From the NCBI GenBank assembly GCA_014218235.1, contig CM024753.1, forward strand, positions 186,348,348 to 186,412,347: DNA of 64,000 nt, given 5' to 3'. Source of the stretch: Colocasia esculenta (taxonomy: Eukaryota > Streptophyta > Magnoliopsida > Alismatales > Araceae). This document shows positions 22,953 through 34,928 of the stretch, in pieces (the first letter of the stretch is position 1; every line of letters starts with the position of its first letter). The notes below the pieces were generated by a model. That model worked only from the letters and a program-made list of their open reading frames with translations. It did no database searches and had not been told where the DNA came from. Position numbers and translations under genes: made by a program.

Positions 22953-25900
22953 TGTAGTACCCCATAAAATTCATTAATTAGAAAATATAGATAAATTGAA
23001 ATTTTGTCAATTAATAAATTTAAACTAGTTAAAAAAGGTACGCATTATTATTGCATGCGTATAAACCCACATAAAATTTTTGTAAAAATAGTATTTATAC
23101 TTTAAATAATATTATCTAATGACCTATCAAGAAATTTTGGAATAGAAAAATTATTTGGACTAAGTTTAAGAATTATTGCGACTTAGTATCGTAATTAAAG
23201 GATAAGTCGGAGAACTATTATCATATACGCCAAAGTGAATTATAAATCAAAATAAACACATGGGTAGACTTTAAATAATGTGTATTGATAGCTCATTATG
23301 AGAATTGTACCAATGGGCAATTTTGGCCCATGAATAAATTCTCTAATATAAAAGGGATAATTAAAACTCATTAACTAAATTAAGTATATGGGTTGTAAAA
23401 GTGATCAACCCATGGGATATTGGGCCAAACGCAAGAGTTCAAATGATGGATGAGAGATAAATAGGATTAAATTCGTGGCTAAATTAATGGTAAATTAAAA
23501 AGGGTAAGAAAATCCCCTTAGAACTCATGTAATTATCCTAAAAAGAGTCCTAACCCTAGATTCACTCAATATGGGTCTATCCTAATCTAAAAAGGGAATT
23601 TAGATAAGAGGAAATATGGATAAAAATAGGAGACTCATATTAAATAGGGAAATTCGTAACTATATTATCTCCTAATTAAAAAGGGACAATTAAAGCATTA
23701 ATATGACTCATATATATCTTAAAAGGAGTTCTAGACTTATCCTAATCCCTTAGCCACGAAATTGGAGTTCTCCCCTTGTAAATAGATGGATAAAGGCTAA
23801 AAAAAAGGGAGATAAATATGGGAAATTCGTAGCCAGAAGAAAGGGAAGAGTTTTAAGGGTATAGGAGTCTTAAGACATACAAATACTCTCTTATTTCGTA
23901 CCAACCCAACCCTAGACCACTTCTGGAGCTTGGAGGACGAAGGAGATAAGGCTTTGGACATGGAGATCAAGGAGGAGAAGGCTAGGAACGAAGGGCTTCA
24001 TCAGGTTCCTCACATTTTCAAACCCTAGGATTCAAAGCAATTAAAGGTATGCAATCTCTCAAGTAAAAACAAATTAAGTTCGACCCTAGGTAGACCATGA
24101 TCCCCTCTTGCAAAGCCCCATGTTTTCCCCAATTTCTATCATGCCATGAATGGGTATTTCATGCCCAAAGTTCCGTGAAGAACATGTACCCGAACCTACA
24201 TGTTCACCTTAAATCCATGTATCCACTTGATTTCGTGCTCTGAAACTTTTATAATAAATACTGATGGATGTTAGGAATCTAAAGACCCTATTTTCCCCAA
24301 TTTGTATCAAGTACCCTCTTCGAATTAAATCAAAATACATCACTGTGTATGATTTTAGGTCACCGATAAGTAAGCTATTCATAGCATGTCCATACCATGT
24401 CTATTCTCTAATTAAAGGTTAATGTAGATGCCCCTACATGTCTAGTTTTATTTAAAATTGATTTCGTGATTTTTCGTTATGTATACAAATTTATATGATT
24501 TTTGCAAGGGGACTGTGTCAAACCCTGGACTGTATGGATAGCAGCCCAAATAGTTTTGTACAAGTTCCTGTGCTCGGGCCGAGGTTCTGAGAATGCAACG
24601 ACCCGATAGGTCACGTTCTCAACCAGGTCGCGACAAGGACCCACGCCGCGTCCTTAACACGATAGTGACCTGCGTCGCGATCTCCTTGTCTTAACCACCT
24701 GAACTAGACACGCCGCCCCGACCTGTCGCGACGAGCCCTAGTCGTCGTGTTGGCGTTTTGGTTGGAACCAGAACGTGTCGGCCGACCTGACGCCAACCGA
24801 CATCGCAACCTAACTGTTGCATCCAGAAACCCTAATTTCCATGCAAACCTTGTTCATAATGTCATTCCATCATTGTTTTATCCATGAAATGAACGGTTAT
24901 GAACAGTAACGACCTGATAATATATAATGGGTATTAATTACATGATTTCTATCAATTAAAAGATGTGTGCACGATTATTCTTGCTATCATGATTCTCTTA
25001 CACATGCACACACTAAACATGAATCTTCGCCATGAAACCTTACCGAATTTACTCAATAATGTATATGGAAATTAAGTGCAATTGTTTAAATAAAGTTTCT
25101 ATTATTTTAATGAACTTGTCTTCATTTTATTCGCTCGTTTTAAATATCTCTATCGTGTCCCTCTACCTTCAAGCACTCAAGGCATGATGGACTACTTTTT
25201 TGTACACACTTCTATCTTGGCTTGGACGACCTCTCCATTGGGAATACTCCTGACTGGACCAAGAAATCCTTATCGAGGCCTCCGTAAGTATCCTTGGCTT
25301 TGGCGGACGTCCATTGCCGATGAGTGGATTGTACCATCAATACCTATTTTACCCTAGGGATCAGCATGATCCAATGGCCTTAGTTTGTTCCTTCATACCT
25401 TGAGATCATGCCAGACCTCTGGCCTGTGTTCATGGCACGACTATTGGGAGGTTGTGACTTCTACCGAACTGCCGGCACACGACCGTGTGTGTCGTGCAAC
25501 TGTTATTATTGCTCGTTTAACGTTGTTTTACGAATATGACCCTGCTCTCATCTACTAGCTCTACACTCTCATCTATTCACATTCTCTTTGTACTCTCATA
25601 TATTCTTCAATTACTCTCATCTATTCTTGGTACTCTATTTGGCCATAAAATTGATTGTCTAAGATAACAAACATAATCTATGCCAGGCAACATTATAAAG
25701 GGCTCGATCTGGTCCTGGAAGGTGCGCCCGAAAGGCTATTAACTCGCTGGGGTTTAATGATCAGGGTGTTAGGCATGCATCCAATGCAGGACTATCTAGA
25801 TTTAATCTATGACAATCAATCAATAACAATACTATATTCTCTTGGTTGACAAAAAGTTCGACCAAATAAATATTACATGCTATCGCGACTAGTGCACTTT

Positions 25901-26487
25901 TGTGCAACCATACACGCTGTCTCGTTATATGGCCAATCTGTTATCATGCTAGTTTTGCATTATTCCTTTTGAATGTATTATCGCTCTCTCGCTATTGTTT
26001 GACATTACTCTCTTAACTATACCTGATCGTTCTCTCTAGTTATCCTGCTTTACAAGACATCAATCACTTAAAACATGCATGTTTACACGAGATATTAAGT
26101 CCTACTAAGCTTTATCGCTCACCCTGCGCTATTTGTTATATGTGTTTCAAGTAAGTCAGATGATGACATTACACACACCAACGGGAATGGACTGGAGTGA
26201 TGAGCGACCTGGAGTCGTAGCAATGGAATGGCCTTAGTATCATAGAGTCTAGATAGATATTTGCTTAAATATCCTTTCCAATGTAATAATGTCTTTGAGC
26301 CCTATGTATTGGCTTAGAATTAGTGGTTGTAATAGTTTATGTGATTTATCAATAAAATGAAGAGTTTATTGTAATTATTGTTCATTAGTTTCTCTGATAT
26401 TTGCGATTGAATGCACAATTGACGTTACCATATACTTTGCTCATGTCTCCCCATTTTATTCCACTGCTAAATTGACGGGGCGTGACA
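22953..26487 (+). repeat. E3 3' LTR
   Basis: A 3535-bp LTR without the MITE and S2 insertions; it supplies the empty sites for both. Ends are TGTAGTACCCCA and GGCGTGACA. Differences from the 5' copy are scattered substitutions, many in CpG context. Confidence 0.92.
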
Positions 26488-28234
26488 AGTGGCCCATGCC
26501 CAAGTTGGTTAGAGGGAGGTCTCCCCCAACTTGGCATGAGGCTAGCCTTCTAGTTGATGGTCGATTTTCCATCGTTCTCAGGGGTGTGAGCCTTGGGGCA
26601 TCCTTTCCCAAAGGGATCTGCCTTCAGATGAGGAACGCGATAGGTCGATACATCACATTCATCATCTAAAGGTGACACCCTAGTTGTCGCTTTCCTAGTC
26701 GCGACCAGTGCTGTGTCGCATTCTGCTCCACGTTGCGACAGTGTTATTGTCGCATTTTGGCTTTAGTGATGTTTGATTGCTTGTCTGTCTGGGGTTCGGC
26801 CTTCTGATGATGAACAAGAAGGATAGATACGTCGCGTTCTGATCAGAAGGAAACACCAGATTTGTGGCGACCTAGTTGCGACGGGTTTCTTGTCGCCTTC
26901 TTCTTTGAAAGGCGACACGCTCGTGGTCGCATTCTTCTGCTGAGTTTCTGGCTATGGTGTGTGTGCCTGCTTTGGTCGACGGCCATCCTGGGGGGTTTCT
27001 GGGAGGACTGCCGTGCGTGCCCTATGCAGGCTGAGCTTGTCTAGGTTACGAGCCAACCATGCTGCTTGTTTGAGGTTGGTTGCCCACCTATTCTCTGTCG
27101 CTCGGTGCTAGGCACTTGAGGGGTTGTTCCGTTTAGAGGTTGTTAACATTACTTGGGACCCCAGTCCCCTCATCAGTTGAGGGAGTTCTCCTTGTGGCAG
27201 GCGTGCTCGAGTGTCAGACTTTGGTAGCTGAGGGGAAAATGGTAGGTGACAAAGATGTAGAGTCATTTGGAGAGTTCTCTTGACTGGGACGGGATGCCAA
27301 GGTAGTTTTGAGTTGTTCTTCCGGCACGGCCCAGTCAGTCCTGTTCCTCACTACCTAACTCTGTGTTGGTTCCGGAGCCGTGTAGAGGGGTCAGGCGTGG
27401 GGGTGCAGCTTGGTCTGGCTTTCGGTTGTTCGTGTGTGGTTCTGTGCTCTTATTGTGGCTCATTGGCCTCACTCTTCTGGGAAGGTTGTAAGCAAGAGTT
27501 GGCTGGTAAGTAGAGGGAGTGGCCGGTGTGTCCTCCTCTTAGCTACCAGTGGTGGTGGCTTGGTTGTTGTTGTTGTGACGGCGTTTCGTCACGATGTTTC
27601 CAAGTGCGACTCGTTGCCCTAGCCTGCACGGTGGTTGTAGCCTGGCTGTGTCTAGCTTCCGTGGACATAGTTGGTCTGGCCTTGTTGGACCGTGCTTCTG
27701 GTGGTTTGCGTGTTGCATGCTCTTTCGGTGTGCCTTGTGTGGGCCCCGACTATTGTTTTGTAGTCCCGTTCCTTGGTGCCAGTCCGTGGTGGCACCGGCG
27801 TATGTGTTTCTCAACCACATGGTGTGTTCACAATGGTTTTTCTTGTGGGACCTCGACCTTATAGAGGTCTGAGGTGGCTGTGCTTGTGTGGTGAGACTCT
27901 GTTCTTACGTGGTTGCTCCGGTGCTTCGTGAGCTCTTCGTCTCAGCGTGTGTGTACCGAGGGTAGGTTCTGCATTGTGTCCGACTCTGTAGGTTCTATGG
28001 GAGTCGTGTGTGGTCTGACTCTGGTTGCGAGTCGTAGTGTTACTCTGTTCTGCTATTGTAGTAGCTAGCTTTGTTATTTTTCCTTGCTACTGCTTTCTAG
28101 TGTAGTTGGTTCTGCTTTCTTTGGAGTTCCTACTGCTCTGGCTGGTAAGGGAATGGTTATCCCTATTGGGCCTTGTTTGTGAGGCTCACCCCCTACTTTC
28201 TTTAGGTTGGGGCTCGCTGTCGTAGGAGTTCGGT
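26488..28234 (+). repeat. S1 solo LTR, part 2 of 3
   Basis: Continues S1 after E3. By eye 27080-28230 parallels the E4 LTR at 29600-30770 (GGCACTTGAGGG, TTGAGGGAGT, GCTGAGGGGAAAA, GTTGGTTCCGGAGCC and other blocks recur in order), which identifies S1 as an older member of the E4 family. The stretch 26630-26930 holds repeated TCGCG/GCGAC motifs. It ends where E4 inserted. Confidence 0.8.
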
Positions 28235-31062
28235 TGTAAGACCCAGTTTCCCAGCTTCCGTTCGGTGTCGTGGGATGACTGGCCACTGACGCGTCTAGCC
28301 TGGGTGATGCGTTGGTGTCACGTCGGGGGTGCCCGACGCGACAGTCATCCGTGTCGCGGTGAGCGTGTGGGTCACGTGTTGGTCGCGCTCTGGTTCTCTG
28401 TCGCGTCTTGCTGTCGCGCCCGGTCAACGGGCTTCAACAGTGTTTTGTCGTGTTGCGCTGTCCGGTCGTCTGACGCCTGTCAGGGTGGCAGGTGTGTCAG
28501 TACAGCTTGTTGCGTTGTCACGGCGCCCTTGTAGGGCGCGTTCTTGTTGCAGTCCGTTGACCCGTCACGTTAAGGTCCGTAACGCGACAGGGTGGTCCGT
28601 CGCGTTCTGGGTGCCGGGCGCTTAAGGCGCAGGCCGGCTACCCCTTCCCCCTCTCTCTTCTTCTTCCCTTCTCCCTCTCCATCCGGCATCCTCTTCCTCC
28701 CCTCTTCTCCCCTTTTTGTGTTTTAGGCGAGGAGGAGGGTTGTGCGTGGTGTCCCGGCGTCGTGGAGCGTGTGTGGAGCAAGGAGTAGGTGTTCATTCCT
28801 ACGAGAAGGGCCCTATGGGGTTCGGTTCTTCATTTAAGGTAGGGATTTCTTGTGCCCTTCCCGATCCGGGCGGATTGGGAGCCCCTCGGGGTTTATAGAT
28901 AGCTTTACTGCTTTCCCCATGCTCCCCTCCCTGTTGTGTTGTGTTCGTATGGTTCTGGGCGGCCCGGAATGGAGCATCCCGTGGTCTGCCTCCTGACTGA
29001 TGTCGCGATCGCGGTGCACGTCGCGGCATCAGTAGAGGCGTCGCCCCGGTCGGGCGCGACCTTATCGCGGCGCGGTTGGCGGTCACAATAAGGGTCACTG
29101 TCGCGACCTGGTTTCCCGTTGCGACAGGGAGGCTGTCGCGGCGCGCTGCCCGGTCGCATCAAGGCTATTGTCGCGGCGCCCTTCCCCATCGCGATGGCAT
29201 CGCGACGGCCTGTGGGGGCGCGACAGTGCCTGTGCTGCCTCGGGTGGTTTCCGTGGCCGGTTTGTGTGTCGGCGTGTGCCCCAGGGCAGGCTGTGCCCTC
29301 AGGACCTTCTGGTAGGGAACACGGCTGGTTGCCTCCCTGCGTTCAGTGACCGAAGGTGACACCTTCGTGGCCGTGTCTTGGCAATGGTGCCAGGAGGGTC
29401 GCGTCTGTCTAACAATCGATTGACTGACGGTCAATCGAATGTTAGCAGAGCGACCGGCTTTTTGTCTGGTAGTGCTCCGAGGTTTTGGCAGTTCGTACGT
29501 GCCTTGGTTGGCCGACGGCTCCTTTTGAGGGTCCGTGCGTGCCTCTCACTTGCTGGGCTTGTCGTGTGTTACAAGCCAGCAGTTCGGCGTGGTTTTGTTG
29601 TGCTGCCCCGCCTATTCGCCCAGTGCTTGGCACTTGAGGGCTTTTCTCATCTAGGGGTTGTCTCCGTTTCCTGGGACCCCCGTCCTCGGGAGCCTGTTGA
29701 GGGAGTACTCCGGGCTACGAGCGTGCTCGAGTTGGCAGCCAACGTGAGCGGACTCTGGAGCTGAGGGGAAAACGAGGTTTGGATAGCGGCGCTGAGTCGT
29801 TTGTAGAGCTCTCTTGTCTAGGTCTGGGAAGCCGAGGGGTTCGGAGTGCTTTCCTGGCACAGACCAAACAATCCCTTGTCTCACTACCTCTCTCTGCGTT
29901 GGTTCCGGAGCCATGTAGTGGTGTCAGGCGTGAGGCCGCAGCTTGGCCAGGCTGCGGTGTTGCGTGTGTTGTGTGTTTTGTGGCGAGTCTGTCTCGCCCT
30001 TGCGCGTGGGCGGAGACAGAAGCTAGGCTAGCGAGCAGAGCGTGCGGACTGCGGGTCCCCCTCTTGGCTGCTAGCAGCGGTGGCTTGGTTGCTGTCGTTG
30101 TGACGGCGTTTTCCTCACGATGTTTCCAAGTGTTCCTCGTTGCCCGAGCTTGCACGGTGGTTATAGCCCGGCTGTGCCTAGTTTCCGCGGGCGTCGTTGG
30201 TCTGGCTATGGGAAGACCCGTGCTTCTGGTGGTTCCCGCTTCGGTGTTCTCTCGGTTCCGTGGTCCCGTTCTTGGGTGCCAGCCCGTGATGGCACCGACA
30301 TGTTTAGCTTCCCGACCTGGCGGTGTCCGGGGTCCGGGGTGGTTCTACTTGTGGGCCCTCGACCTTGTAGAGGTCTGAGGTGGCCGTGCTTGCGGTGAGA
30401 TGTCGTTCTCACTTGGTTGTTTCGTGGTCTCGGCAGGTGTGCTGAGCACTGCTTCCGCTTTGTGCCCGACTCCGTTGGTTTCTGCGGGAGTCGTGTGTGT
30501 GCCACGACCTTGGTTGGTGGTCGTGGCATTGTACTGTTCTCTTCCGCTGCTTAGTAGTACCATACTGTAGGTGTTCCTCGCTTTACAGCTTTCTAGTGTA
30601 GTTTTCTGTTTTCGGAGTTCCTGCTACTCTGGCCGGTGAGGGACTAGTAATCCCTACTGGGCCTTGTTCGTGAGGCTCACCCCCTACTTCCTTCAGCTAG
30701 GGGCTCGTCATCGGGGAGCTCGGTGTCGGACGGGTTGCGGAGGCGGCTGTGGCGCCGTGTTGTTGTCAGCAGCAGTGAGAGCGAGTGTTGTGAGCTCTTG
30801 TACCCGAGTGAGCTGAGAGTTGTGTTTTGCAAGTCCTCAGGGTATGCCCCTTAAGGACTGCACCTTTTCTCTCATACCTATGCTTTTGCTTGGGACGCGT
30901 TGTACAACCCTTTTGTATAATGTATAGATTACTATAGTTATTTGAACTCAGTACATATCTCACTAGACTTTTTCATATAACCCTTCCGGGTCTTCGGATC
31001 CGTGGGTGGCGGCGCGACCCTCGGGGTCCTCGGCGAGGGGTCCGAGAGGTCGGGTCGTTACA
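28235..31062 (+). repeat. E4 5' LTR
   Basis: A 2828-bp LTR from TGTAAGACCCAG to GTCGTTACA. GTCGCG motifs are dense at 28315-28610 and 28995-29235. GTCACGTTA (28564-28572) faces TAACGCGAC (28580-28588), followed by GTCGCGTTC (28599-28607). A CT-rich tract (28645-28700) lies downstream. Cys- and Arg-rich ORFs here show no recognisable domain and are probably chance. Confidence 0.9.
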
Positions 31063-31078
31063 GTGGTATCATAGCGAG
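31063..31078 (+). other. E4 primer binding site
   Basis: TGGTATCATAGCGAGG follows the LTR end; it matches the Met-tRNA site at 10 of 12 bases (the usual CAGAGC reads CATAGC). Confidence 0.75.
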
Positions 31079-31690
31079 GGTCTACTGAAATTTGTAAGGA
31101 GTTAATAACTATAGTTGTCCCAAAGGAAGGTACTAGTGCGCTGCTGACACCGTCCGACTAGTGTTAGGCTTGTGCTTTCAAATGTTTTGCTGGTGTACGG
31201 CTTCCCTACAAGATTCGTGCACATGTTGCAGGTTGCAGTTGTTGCTGTGCCACATGCGTGGTGAGTGTGGTCGCTCGGCGTGTTCATGCCGTAGCGACGC
31301 GGTTGGCCCTGGACTCGCTGGCAGTGGTCTTCCTTGTGTGGAGGACGCTTGCGAGCCTGTCCAGGTGCGGTGCTCCTGGTCGTCTTCGGCACATTTGAGC
31401 GTGTGTGCGTCACGAAGGTTGAGAGAGCCTGCGTGTTGTGTGGCCTTTATCGGTGCTGGGTTGTTGCCCGTGGAACCTGTGGAAGGTGTCTCTGCCTTGT
31501 TGGCTACCCCTTTGTTGTTGGGGTGTGTGTTGTCGTTGTTGCGTGTTTGGCCTCGTGTGCCTGTGCGCCGTTGTGCGCTGTGCTCGGGACGCCGAGCTGA
31601 GCAGGTGCTTTGTGTGCGGTGTTGCATCACCGGTTGAGCGCTGCGAAACTTGTCTGTGGTCGTCGTCAGCCTGGCGCTGACTGGTTGTGA

Positions 31691-32294
31691 GCTCTGGTGA
31701 GGTGCTCCCGGAGTCTTTCTCTGTTGGTTCTGGCGGAAGTGAGGTTTCCCCAGAACTATGTTGTGCTCGTTTCTTGTTGCTGTGGCATTGCCCTCTAGGC
31801 TGAGGTGCATCGCTTGGTTGCCCTGTGTTCTGGTGGAGGTTTCCCAGAATCGTTTGTTGTTGTCCTGGTGAGAGTTTCTCTCAGGACTGTTCCTCGCTCG
31901 TTTCTGTTGTTGTCGTGCCACCTCAGAGTCTGAGGTGTGCTGTTGGCTTGGCTGGTGCGTTCTAGTGAGTTTTCCCAGAACAGTGCCTTGGTGGTTCTAG
32001 TGGAGGCTCTCCTAGGACCGGCTTGTGTTGCTTCTGCAGTTCTGCTTGCTGCAGTGTTCTCTTTGATGGCTCGTGTGGTTCGGTTGGTTGGGTTGTGCGT
32101 TCTAGTGAAGGTTCTTCTCAGGATCGCCCTTTGTCGCTTCTGGCGGAGGTTCTTCCCAGGAGTGCTCTGTGTTCGTTTCGGACCACCGTTGTGTTGCCCC
32201 TGTGATTCGAAGTGTGCCGTTTGGTTGGGCCGCGTTCTGGTGAGGTTGTCCCAAGACAGCTCTTGGCACTTTTTGGTGGAGGTTCTCCCCAAGG
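31691..32294 (+). repeat. Array of about ten imperfect stem-loop units in E4
   Basis: Each unit is about 18-30 nt: a left arm like GTTCTGG, a loop with TGGAGGTT-like sequence and a right arm like CCAGAAC. Left and right arm positions: 31692/31707-31713, 31727-31733/31750-31756, 31827-31833/31844-31850, 31862-31868/31881-31887, 31959-31965/31975-31981, 31993-32000/32012-32019, 32099-32105/32119-32125 (weak), 32137-32143/32156-32162, 32234-32240/32251-32257 and 32271-32276/32289-32294. Arms change together in several units: GTTCTGG/CCAGAAC, GTCCTG/CAGGAC, GGTTCTAG/CTAGGACC and CTTCTGG/CCAGGAG. Confidence 0.65.
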
Positions 32295-34410
32295 CTGCTT
32301 CGTGTTGTTTTGGTTGTCGTTGCTCTCTCTCTCTCTCTGTGGAGATGAGCTGTCGTTGTTGCCGGTTGGACTGTCTTTGTTACAGTCTGCTTGGGTGTTG
32401 TAGGTCAAGGTGTTGTGCCCTTGGCCGTGCGTCTGGCTGCCGCATTGGCCAGCTTGTCTTGTTAGTCATTTGCAAGTTTCTCGACCGCGCTGGCGGGACT
32501 TGTGTGTCCCCGTGGCTTGAATGGTCTGCTTCGTTCTTGCGCCCGGCGTGCTCTTGCAGATGGTGGTCTGGTGAGTGTCGTGGTGCTCGGCTGGCTGTGC
32601 TTCGTATGGAAGTGTCAGTCTCGCATTGTGGTTTTGCCTCTCGCGTGTGGAAGAGACTCCTGCATGTCTCCTTCCTCTGCTTTTCGTCGGTTGCTCGGGG
32701 TGGTGGTGCTCCACTATGGTGATGTGTTGCCGGGGTGCGCATCGTTGCGACCTTCTGGTGGAGTCACCTTCCCTGGAGTTGTTTTTGGGTCGAGTTGTTT
32801 GCTCCCCTCGTGCCGTTGTTTCTGTATGGCACCGTTGGTCAGTGGACCTGTTTGTGCCATTTGTCGTCGTAATGGTTTCTCGCTACCTGCCAGGCTCAAT
32901 TCGGGACATTGGGTCCCTGTTGGTTCGGTGCGAGGTAGTCCCGTGTTCTTATTGGGTTGTAGGCGTGAGCGTTGCTCTGCTGTGCACCAGTTTTCTGGTT
33001 GGCTTGCTCGTGCAAGCGTTGTTCCGGTGTATGATCGATTGTGCCTCGGCTTGTGCCTTGGAGGCTTTTCGTGTCGTCGTTTTGGTGGTTGGCCTCTCTA
33101 TCGGTCACGATAGAGGTGCTGCTTCTTGCTCTTGCGCGCTAGGGAGTCGCTGTGGTTTTTTCTCCCCATGCGGCAGAGTCGGTGTTCCATGTTTCGTGTG
33201 CTTCTTGGAGCGGACGTAGTTGTTGCGCTCTTGAAGAAGTTGTCGGATTTCCATGCGTTTCCATTGTGGGTCTCTGGTGGAGAGCCCCTTCGACGGGCCC
33301 TGTGTTGTTTCGAGCAGTTGGTGCAGTTGCGTGTGCTGCACCTTGAGCGTTCTTCGATGCTTCATGTTTTCGTGCCTCAAAGGCTGGGGCCGGCGTGGCC
33401 TGTTGTGCCCTTTCAGGCTTGCGGTTCTTTGCGCATGGCTTTTGGTGGGTCTCGGGTGGAGAGTCCTTCCTGTTAGCCGTAGTGTTGCTTTGGCCGCTGG
33501 TGTGCCTGGGTTGCACTTTGTTTACTTTTGGTGTTTGTGGTAGCACCATGTGCTCGTGCTCGAACGTTTCGATTTTGTGCCGTCTGGAGCCCTGGTGCAT
33601 TGTGTTGTACCCTGGTTAGCTCCTGGTGCTTGTGATAGCACCCTGTGTTGTGTCGTGTGTCTGTTCGTGTGCTTCGTGCGTTGTTTCACGAGTTGCTCAG
33701 TGTTGGAGGCTTCGAGTTTTCTGCCTCTGGGACACGTGTGCTAGCCTGAGTCTTGTGGTCGTACCGTTACCGCTGTGGGGTGGCTGCTTTGCCTTGTCTA
33801 GGTAGCCCTATCAGTGGTACGCCAGGCTTTGGTCATGACCTATGTCTAGGTTTCCCTTCTCTCTTTTGGAGCGAGTGTGTTCGGTTGTGGTACCCTACTT
33901 TGGTCTGGGTCTCTCTGAGGTCGACATGTTGCCATCGACCTCTGCAGTTGTTTTGCTTCCCGTGTGGTTGTGTGTGGCGTTGGTGAGTCTGGAAGCCGAT
34001 GGCGGAGTCTCCTGTCGGTTTGTCTGATGACAGTGAGGCCTATTGGCTTGCTAGTACTCGACCATGTGGTTTGTCGACGTTGTGAGGTGCTCGGATTTGG
34101 CTTAACCTCAGACATCTTCCGTGCTTTCGTCGCGGTGTGCCACGTTGTGGAGCGTATGACTCCCAGTTTTGTGGCTCCGCGTGCGTTTGGTGTCCTTGTC
34201 CGACCACGAGGAAGGTCTGAGTGAGGCCTAGTGGTGGCAGTGGACGTTGTTCCATGTGTTGAGGATTCTCTGCGAGCGTGTTGTCGCTCTGGCTCTCGTC
34301 GCTCGCATGGATTTTTGGTTGGGTTGGTGACCGGTACTAGCTGCTGCTAGTAGCGTGAGGCCGTTTCCCTGAGACTTGTGGTTGGCTCTCAGGTGGTTCT
34401 TGTGTGGTTG

Positions 34411-34535
34411 TCAGCAACGGTGTGCTCTGTCGGGTTTTGCTGGCGACAGAGTGAGTTGCTGATCGGTGTTTCTCGTGTTGCTGTCGGCAACTGTGTACTC
34501 TGTCAGGTTTTTTCAGCGACAGAGTGGATTGCTGA
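34411..34535 (+). repeat. Tandem duplicate of a two-stem hairpin in E4
   Basis: Two copies, about 73 bp apart, of an outer stem enclosing an inner stem. Copy 1: outer CAGCAA (34412-34417) with TTGCTG (34456-34461), inner CTCTGTCG (34425-34432) with CGACAGAG (34444-34451). Copy 2: outer CGGCAA (34485-34490) with TTGCTG (34529-34534), inner CTCTGTC (34498-34504) with GACAGAG (34518-34524). Copy 2 keeps pairing despite loop changes. Confidence 0.7.
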
Positions 34536-34893
34536 TTGGTTGGTCCTAACAGTGAGGTCTGCTGGCGGCTGTAGCCATGTAGTTTTCGGCTGGCGTTCCC
34601 TGCTGTTCAGGCCGGATTTGGCGTCGCTCGGCACTTGTGGAGTTGTCGTTCTGTTTGGGCGCCCCACGTGTGGTTGGAGCGAGCCATTAGTTTTCGATTG
34701 TGTGCTCCACCCGTGTGTTTGGAGCCCGTTGGGTGAGCCGTTGGTTTTCCGGCTTCGTGTGCTTCGCTCATGTTTGGCTGTGCGATTGTTGCCACGAGGA
34801 AGTCGTGTTGAGACTTAGTGGCTTTTTCGCGCTGGTCTTACATTTGCTCCCTGTGCTTCATTTCGTGCCTCGGGATCTTTTGGGCTTGTCCCA

Positions 34894-34928
34894 ATTTCGA
34901 GGAAGAAATTGTTTTAAGGGGGGTAGAA
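34894..34928 (+). other. E4 polypurine tract
   Basis: TTTCGAGGAAGAAATT followed by TTTTAAGGGGGGTAGAA directly abuts the 3' LTR. This conserved arrangement is shared with coding gypsy elements such as E2 and shows descent from such an element. Confidence 0.88.

Larger units (their letters stand above)
16458..26487 (+). mobile_element. E3: TR-GAG-like gypsy element with 3.5-kb LTRs and 1-kb interior
   Basis: Two homologous LTRs begin TGTAGTACCCCA and end GGCGTGACA. They flank only 971 bp (21982-22952) holding a Met-tRNA primer site, a gag nucleocapsid remnant and a polypurine tract. Without its two insertions the 5' LTR is about 3.53 kb, equal to the 3' LTR (3535 bp). The flanks AGTAG (16453-16457) and AGTGG (26488-26492) form a near-perfect 5-bp duplication within S1. 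There is no protease, RT or integrase, so mobility would need another element's enzymes. Confidence 0.9.
31063..34928 (+). other. E4 internal region, no protein-coding signal
   Basis: Open frames on both strands exist because the sequence is GT-rich and short of stop codons, but their predicted proteins are Cys/Val/Leu or Arg/Thr/Gln biased without domains, and none covers the region. Structure instead comes from imperfect hairpins (31691-32294), a CT microsatellite (32321-32339) and a duplicated double stem-loop (34411-34535). A non-coding genomic RNA that is packaged in trans is the likely role of this class. Confidence 0.75.

Noticed and set aside
29779..30378. A 199-codon frame repeated at 36476-37075 as a possible conserved gene
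   Set aside because: Both copies are simply the same position in the two LTRs of E4, so conservation reflects LTR identity and not coding constraint.
31161..34818. Many long open frames on both strands in the E4 interior (up to 247 codons)
   Set aside because: Composition is extreme (Cys/Val/Leu on plus, Arg/Thr/Gln on minus), no domain is seen, and overlapping frames are open at once. This is expected in GT-rich sequence with few stops.
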